Source: Gammaproteobacteria bacterium (GTDB taxonomy: Bacteria > Pseudomonadota > Gammaproteobacteria > S144-34). From it: a stretch of 6,314 bases of DNA. The DNA lies in assembly GCA_015494165.1 (NCBI GenBank), contig WGBS01000142.1, positions 1-6,314 of the forward strand, written 5' to 3'. The position numbers were made by a program, and so were the translations under genes. Position 1 is the stretch's first letter; every line of letters starts with the position of its first letter. The notes under the pieces are model-generated. The model was given only the letters and a program-made list of their open reading frames with translations. It ran no database searches and was not told the origin of the DNA. This document shows, in pieces, positions 5,954-6,314 of the stretch.

Positions 5954-6314
5954 GCGTGCCGAAGGAGGTCGCCCGCCGCGCCGCCGAGCTGCGGCGCGAG
6001 ATCGAGTACCACAACTACCGCTACTACGTCCTCGACTCGCCCGTCATCTCCGACGCCGAGTACGACGCGCTCATGCGCGAGCTGCAGGCGCTCGAGCGCC
6101 AGTATCCGGAGCTGGTGACGCCGGACTCGCCCACGCAGCGCGTGGGCGCGCCGCCGCGCCCCGACATGGGCGAGGTCCGCCATCGCGTGCCCATGCTCTC
6201 GCTCGACAACGCCTTCAGCGAGGAGGAGGTGCGCGACTTCGACAGGCGCGTGCGCGAGCGCCTCGGGGTCGAGCGCGTGCGCTACTCGTGCGAGCCGAAG
6301 TTCGACGGCGCCTC
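5950..6314 (+). CDS. ligA: NAD+-dependent DNA ligase LigA (N-terminal part, cut by window edge)
   Basis: LigA seals nicks in DNA during replication and repair, using NAD+ to form an enzyme-AMP intermediate. About 121 of the usual 670 or so residues are visible. Domain Ia, which binds the nicotinamide part, is complete: the Y..Y(8-9)D..YD pattern appears as YRYYVLDSPVISDAEYD (23-39), with Tyr25, Asp35, Tyr38 and Asp39 matching E. coli Tyr22, Asp32, Tyr35 and Asp36; the E. coli His23 position is Tyr26. TPDSPTQRVGA (57-67) and PMLSLDNAF (81-89) follow, both family hallmarks. The nucleotidyltransferase motif I is EPKFDG (115-120), with Lys117 the adenylated residue. The ATG at 5950 overlaps the zipA stop as ATGA, and a TGAGG at 5934-5938 lies 11 bases upstream, so translation is probably coupled to zipA. 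Promoter presumably shared with smc and zipA. Confidence 0.97.
   Translation, partial: MSVPKEVARRAAELRREIEYHNYRYYVLDSPVISDAEYDALMRELQALERQYPELVTPDSPTQRVGAPPRPDMGEVRHRVPMLSLDNAFSEEEVRDFDRRVRERLGVERVRYSCEPKFDGA

Noticed and set aside
6292..6312. KFDGA in ligase motif I instead of the E. coli KLDGL wording
   Set aside because: The adenylated lysine and the Asp-Gly are intact, and variation at the residues between and after them is ordinary in NAD+-dependent ligases.

Overview
This window is very G+C-rich, gene-dense bacterial DNA, most likely from a gammaproteobacterium. ZipA is essentially confined to that class, and the run smc-zipA-ligA on the plus strand is a known gammaproteobacterial gene order. 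An SMC-type condensin rather than MukB points away from the enterobacterial branch, towards lineages such as Chromatiales/Ectothiorhodospiraceae, Xanthomonadales or Pseudomonadales. The finer placement is inference from composition and gene order. All five genes have intact frames; two are cut by the window edges.

Minus strand, left part (1-1558): a two-gene unit read leftwards. queF (preQ0 reductase, last step of preQ1 synthesis for tRNA queuosine) is followed by an FGGY-family sugar kinase resembling D-ribulose kinases. The kinase GTG start overlaps the queF stop by four bases (GTGA), so the two are probably co-transcribed and translationally coupled. The kinase runs off the left edge, with 390 codons visible.

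Divergent spacer (1559-1730, 172 bp): the only noncoding DNA. It holds a small A+T-richer island with a 26-bp imperfect palindrome (arms ACCATAT/ATATGGT), then a GC hairpin-capable repeat, then a plausible sigma70-like promoter whose predicted start lies almost at the smc ATG. That would make the smc message leaderless or nearly so. The palindrome is placed where one regulator could affect both directions.

Plus strand, right part (1731-6314): smc (chromosome condensation), zipA (anchors FtsZ to the membrane during division) and ligA (NAD+-dependent DNA ligase, N-terminal part only). smc and zipA are 8 bp apart; zipA and ligA overlap by ATGA. The unit joins chromosome organisation, septum assembly and DNA joining.

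I did not find a mobile element, CRISPR array, RNA gene or a clearly new multi-gene system. The observations most worth following are the palindrome in the divergent promoter region, the possible leaderless smc mRNA, the queF-sugar kinase coupling, a QueF without the B. subtilis-type partner cysteine, a ZipA with almost no linker, and extreme lysine depletion in SMC (781 consecutive residues without lysine) and ZipA (none at all).
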